DNA of 8,549 bases from Synechococcaceae cyanobacterium RL_1_2 (GTDB taxonomy: Bacteria > Cyanobacteriota > Cyanobacteriia > Cyanobacteriales > JAAUPO01). The DNA lies in NCBI GenBank assembly GCA_012033095.1, contig JAAUPO010000065.1, positions 1 through 8,549 of the forward strand, written 5' to 3'. The position numbers were made by a program, and so were the translations under genes. Shown here piece by piece: positions 5,906 to 8,549 of this stretch. The notes beneath the pieces were generated by a model, which had not been told where the DNA came from, made no database searches, and was given only the letters and a program-made list of their open reading frames with translations. Each line of letters opens with the position of its first letter. Within the stretch, counting starts at the first letter, position 1.

Positions 5906-8284
5906 ATGATGGGTTCCCAAGAGCAGTTATTTGAAATGATTTTTGAACATACTCCCTTAGGGATGTTCACCCTCGATCGCCGGGGCTATTTTTTGCGAGT
6001 AAACCGCCAGTTTTGTGCGATGGTGGGCTACAGCCGAGGGGACATTATTGATCGGATTGGTTCCTATCAAAATTTAATTGTCGATGGTAACAACGAGGAT
6101 CTTCAGGAGCTTCATGAGCTTCAGGATGTAACTGGCTTAGCCCAGGAACCCCCACCCTTGGGGACGAACAACAAATTAATTCGCCATCTACGTTGTCAGG
6201 GGGGCCAGGAATTAGCGGTGCATCTAACCCTCATGGGGCTGGGCCAGGCCCCTCAGGAACCAAATATCAATGATGGTTTAGGGGATTTAATCTGGGGCAT
6301 CATTGAACACCATGGCACCGATGACCTAGGGGATCAAACCCTAGCGGACAATTTACCCCAATATATTTATCGTCTCGATCTAGAGGGCAAATTAACCTAT
6401 GGTAATAGGGCTTTTTTGGATAGTATTGGTTTGAATTTAACCACTGCCATGGGTAAAACCTACGCTGAGTTGTATCCCCCCGCGATCGCCGATCGCTATC
6501 AAACCCTTTATCGTCAGACCATCGAACAAGGAGAGCCGAAGGAAACCGTGGAAGCCTACCCCCGCAACGGCGATGGGGATTACCACCAAATGAAGTTAAC
6601 CAACATTCCCCTTAAAAATGAGCAACAACAAATCATTGGGATGCAGGGTATTTTTTGGGATATCTCCAAAATTAAGCAAACGGAGAAAATACTTCGTCAA
6701 CAATTAAAGCGAGAAATATTTTTATCAGGCATTACGGAAAGGATTCGCAAATCCCTCAATTTAGAAGAAATTTTAACCACCAGCGTGGGAGATATTCGCG
6801 AAATTTTAGAGGTGGATCGGGTGATTATTTGCAGTGCCCTACCAGAAAATTTAGGGATTTGTCACCAGGAGTCGGTGAAACCCCCTTGGCCATCCATGAA
6901 AGGGCAGACGTTACCCCTGACTAATCTTGATGATGGTCAAAACCAATCCTATCACCATGGTCAGATGGGTATTGTGGAGGATACAACGGCTACTGCTTGG
7001 CCATTGGATTATGCCGCCTTTGTGGAAGAGTATCAGATCAAAGCGGAAATGACTGCCTCCCATTTAGTGGGGGACAAATTATGGGGTTTATTGATGGCCC
7101 ATCAATGTGGCCAAACGAGATCGTGGCATCCCTTCGAAATTGATTTACTCCAACAATTAGCGACCCAAACGGCGATCGCGATCCACCAAAGCCAACTCTA
7201 TGAAACCACGAAACAACAGGCCCAACGGGAAAAGTTACTCAATGAAGTCATTGAAAGTATTCGCCATAGCTTAAGCCTCCATAAGATTTTACCCAGGGCA
7301 GCCCAAGCGATCCTCAATGCTTTTTCCGCTAAATTAACCCTAGTGGGCATATGTGATTGTAAACAAAAAACCTTACAAACCTTTGTTACTGCCGTACCAC
7401 CGACCCAACAGGATATGCCCAACGAGGTGCTCGCTACTATCCATGACTTTTATTTAAAAGATATTTATACCAGTGACCAGATTTTAGCCCTTAGTAATCT
7501 GCAAGAATTAAATCCTCCCCCCAGTCCGGAACTACGGGCCCAACTACATCAATATGAATTAGGGAGTGTGCTCGCGATCGCAATTAAATTTGAATCGGAG
7601 GTGTGCGGCGTTCTTAGCATTTACCATCATGATGGCTATCGATGGTCTGAAAATGATGAGATTTTAATTAAGGAGCTTGCCAATCAATTAGCGGTGGCAA
7701 TCCAACAGGGTCAATTGTATGCCCAACTCCAAGAGGCCAATGCGGAATTAAAAAAACAGGTTTCCCTCGATGGTCGTAACCCCAGGTGGCAAATCGTCGG
7801 CGTTTTGATCAATTTTTTAACCAGGAATGGCGACGATGTTCCAGGGAAGAACAATCCCTATCCTTAATTTTGGGAGACATTGATCATTTTAAATTGTTCA
7901 ATGATAACTATGGTCACCAAGAAGGCGATCGCTGTCTTAAGGAAGTAGCCCAAACCCTGGAAGCCTGCATTAAACGTCCTGGGGATTTAGTGGCCCGCTA
8001 TGGTGGGGAAGAATTTGTCATTGTTTTACCCAACACCACTAAAGAAGGAGCGATCCATTTTGCCCAAACCATTCGTCAAGCTATTCATCACCTCAATGTT
8101 CCCCATCACTATTCCTTAACTAGCGATCGCGTAACCATGAGTTTAGGATTATCCTCAGTGGTACCAACCCCAGGGGCTAATTATTTAGACTTTTTAGCCT
8201 GTGTGGGATCAAGCCCTCTATAGTGCTAAACATCAAGGCCGCGATCGAGCTGTGTTCCATTACTTTTACACCATCAAACAATGA
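5906..8284 (+). CDS. Diguanylate cyclase with PAS-PAS-GAF-GAF-GGDEF domains, two frameshifts
   Basis: A predicted soluble sensor enzyme that condenses two GTP into cyclic di-GMP. On the restored protein of 792-793 residues, a PAS domain lies at about 8-120 (FEMIFEHTPLGMFTLD), a second PAS at about 145-255 (YIYRLDLEGKLTYGN to WDISKIK), a GAF domain at about 280-432 (LEEILTTSVGDIREIL to LLQQLATQTAIAIHQSQLY), a second GAF at about 450-605, and the GGDEF domain from about 625. Catalytic features are intact: DIDHFKLFNDNYGH with metal ligand D658, and the A-site GGEEF at 700-704. RPGD (691-694), five residues ahead of GGEEF, matches the RxxD inhibitory site for product feedback. There is no membrane segment. 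The first GAF looks like cyanobacterial bilin-binding GAFs but has WPLDYAAF where the chromophore cysteine is expected. Start choice among TTG 5903, ATG 5906 and ATG 5909 is uncertain. The frame is lost at 7780-7783 and regained near 8206, so the gene ends DQALYSAKHQGRDRAVFHYF at stop 8282-8284. Confidence 0.87.
7780..7783 (+). other. Frameshift site 1 in the diguanylate cyclase gene (one C missing)
   Basis: The upstream frame reads SLDGRNPRWQ and stops at 7865-7867. The other frame carries QVANRRRFDQFFNQEWRR and the whole catalytic domain. Adding a C to the CCCC run gives SLDGRNPQVANRRRF, the usual entry to a GGDEF domain (family pattern LDGLTQVANRR). As written, the upstream product would be a PAS/GAF protein without an enzymatic domain. 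Confidence 0.8.
8205..8207 (+). other. Frameshift site 2 near the 3' end of the diguanylate cyclase gene
   Basis: The GGDEF frame runs NYLDFLACV and then reads GSSPL before a stop at 8221-8223. One base further on, the frame starting GAT at 8207 reads DQALYSAKHQGRDRAVFHYF, which is the conserved last helix and strand of GGDEF domains (family pattern ADQALYxAKxxGRN). One extra G in GGG, or two missing bases that would restore the usual alanine before DQAL, explains it. The frame regained is the same as that of the PAS/GAF part. Confidence 0.75.
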
Positions 8285-8549
8285 AATGCTTCGGCTCAAC
8301 CGGATCTTAAGCTCCAGAATCATCATCGGGTTAATTTTCCACTAATCCCCATTCCCCCTAGTGCATTGTCAAATAATAATTCTAGGGTTGACCATTCCTG
8401 AATCTATCTCCGGAATCTATCTCGGTGCATGGGTTGTGGAAAGTTAGAACCATAATTTTTGGTAGTCCTATACAAGTAAGAATCAGGAAGATTAAACCCC
8501 TTGATAATCAATTATCCTAGGTCTAAATATCCTTACAGCTTTAGCACTA
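8285..8549. other. Non-coding 3' end of window
   Basis: No reading frame of protein character is visible on either strand. The region holds a widely spaced inverted repeat CCCTAG (8356-8361) / CTAGGG (8382-8387) with a 20-base loop, a 13-bp tandem duplication (8400-8425), and a perfect palindrome GATAATCAATTATC (8503-8516). None is followed by a T tract, so I do not call a terminator for the diguanylate cyclase gene. Confidence 0.55.
8400..8425. repeat. 13-bp tandem duplication
   Basis: GAATCTATCTCCG (8400-8412) is followed directly by GAATCTATCTCGG (8413-8425), with one mismatch. It resembles the duplications at 1486-1542 in unit length and position in a gene-free spacer, and it shares the core AATCTATC with the sequence at 1483-1490. 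No function is implied. Confidence 0.7.

Larger units (their letters stand above)
589..8130. repeat. HIP1 palindromes (GCGATCGC), eleven dispersed copies
   Basis: Exact copies lie at 589-596, 899-906, 1299-1306, 3360-3367, 3379-3386, 5261-5268, 6482-6489, 7172-7179, 7574-7581, 7925-7932 and 8123-8130. All are inside the four plus-strand genes and none is in a spacer. One-mismatch relatives (for example around 1986, 4023, 4866 and 8242) are also common. HIP1 is a known highly iterated palindrome of many cyanobacterial genomes, so this is useful evidence for the host lineage. Confidence 0.9.

Noticed and set aside
726..7790. Programmed ribosomal frameshifting as the explanation for the frame changes
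   Set aside because: None of the sites shows a standard slippery heptamer in the right phase with a following stem-loop, the affected families are not known for recoding, and four unrelated neighbouring genes would all need it.
1..8549. CRISPR array, tRNA, rRNA, phage or defence system
   Set aside because: No regularly spaced repeats, no tRNA-like cloverleaf in the spacers, and every recognised gene is a housekeeping, envelope or signalling gene.

Overview
This 8.5 kb window looks like ordinary chromosomal DNA from a cyanobacterium. The evidence is a ferrochelatase carrying a C-terminal chlorophyll-a/b-binding (HLIP-type) segment, a domain arrangement typical of cyanobacteria and plastids; eleven exact copies of the HIP1 palindrome GCGATCGC; and a PAS/GAF/GGDEF sensor protein of cyanobacterial style. 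I cannot name the genus. I found no CRISPR array, tRNA, rRNA, phage gene or transposase, and no new multi-gene system.

Layout. Bases 1-458 are an AT-rich non-coding stretch with a possible 93-bp MITE-like inverted-repeat element at 88-180. Next comes a histone-deacetylase-family (acetoin utilisation/acetylpolyamine type) gene at 459-1390 (+). Bases 1391-1740 are non-coding and hold two short tandem duplications. Two minus-strand genes follow, read from right to left: a class I SAM-dependent methyltransferase (2863-2237) and, directly after it, a YqeG-family HAD phosphatase (2232-1741). A 175-bp divergent spacer separates them from hemH, ferrochelatase (3039-4200, +). An MBOAT/AlgI-type membrane O-acyltransferase (4233-5758, +) starts 32 bp downstream of hemH and could be co-transcribed with it. 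The last gene is a PAS-PAS-GAF-GAF-GGDEF diguanylate cyclase (5906-8284, +), followed by 265 bp without a gene.

The most striking property is that all four plus-strand genes are interrupted by frameshifts, five in total: near 730-733, 3811-3816, 4672-4673, 7780-7783 and 8205-8207. Most lie in a short run of G or C. In every case the downstream frame continues the protein family without extra stops or degraded motifs. Restored lengths fit their families: about 310, 387, 508 and 792-793 residues. Because hemH is expected to be essential, I favour indel errors in the sequence (G/C homopolymer miscalls) over real gene loss, but the sequence alone cannot decide this. I annotate each gene as one CDS spanning its frameshift and list each shift site separately.

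The genes do not form one pathway. Ferrochelatase makes haem, the MBOAT protein probably acylates a cell-envelope or extracellular glycan, the GGDEF protein makes cyclic di-GMP in response to unknown signals, and the remaining three are housekeeping or poorly characterised enzymes.
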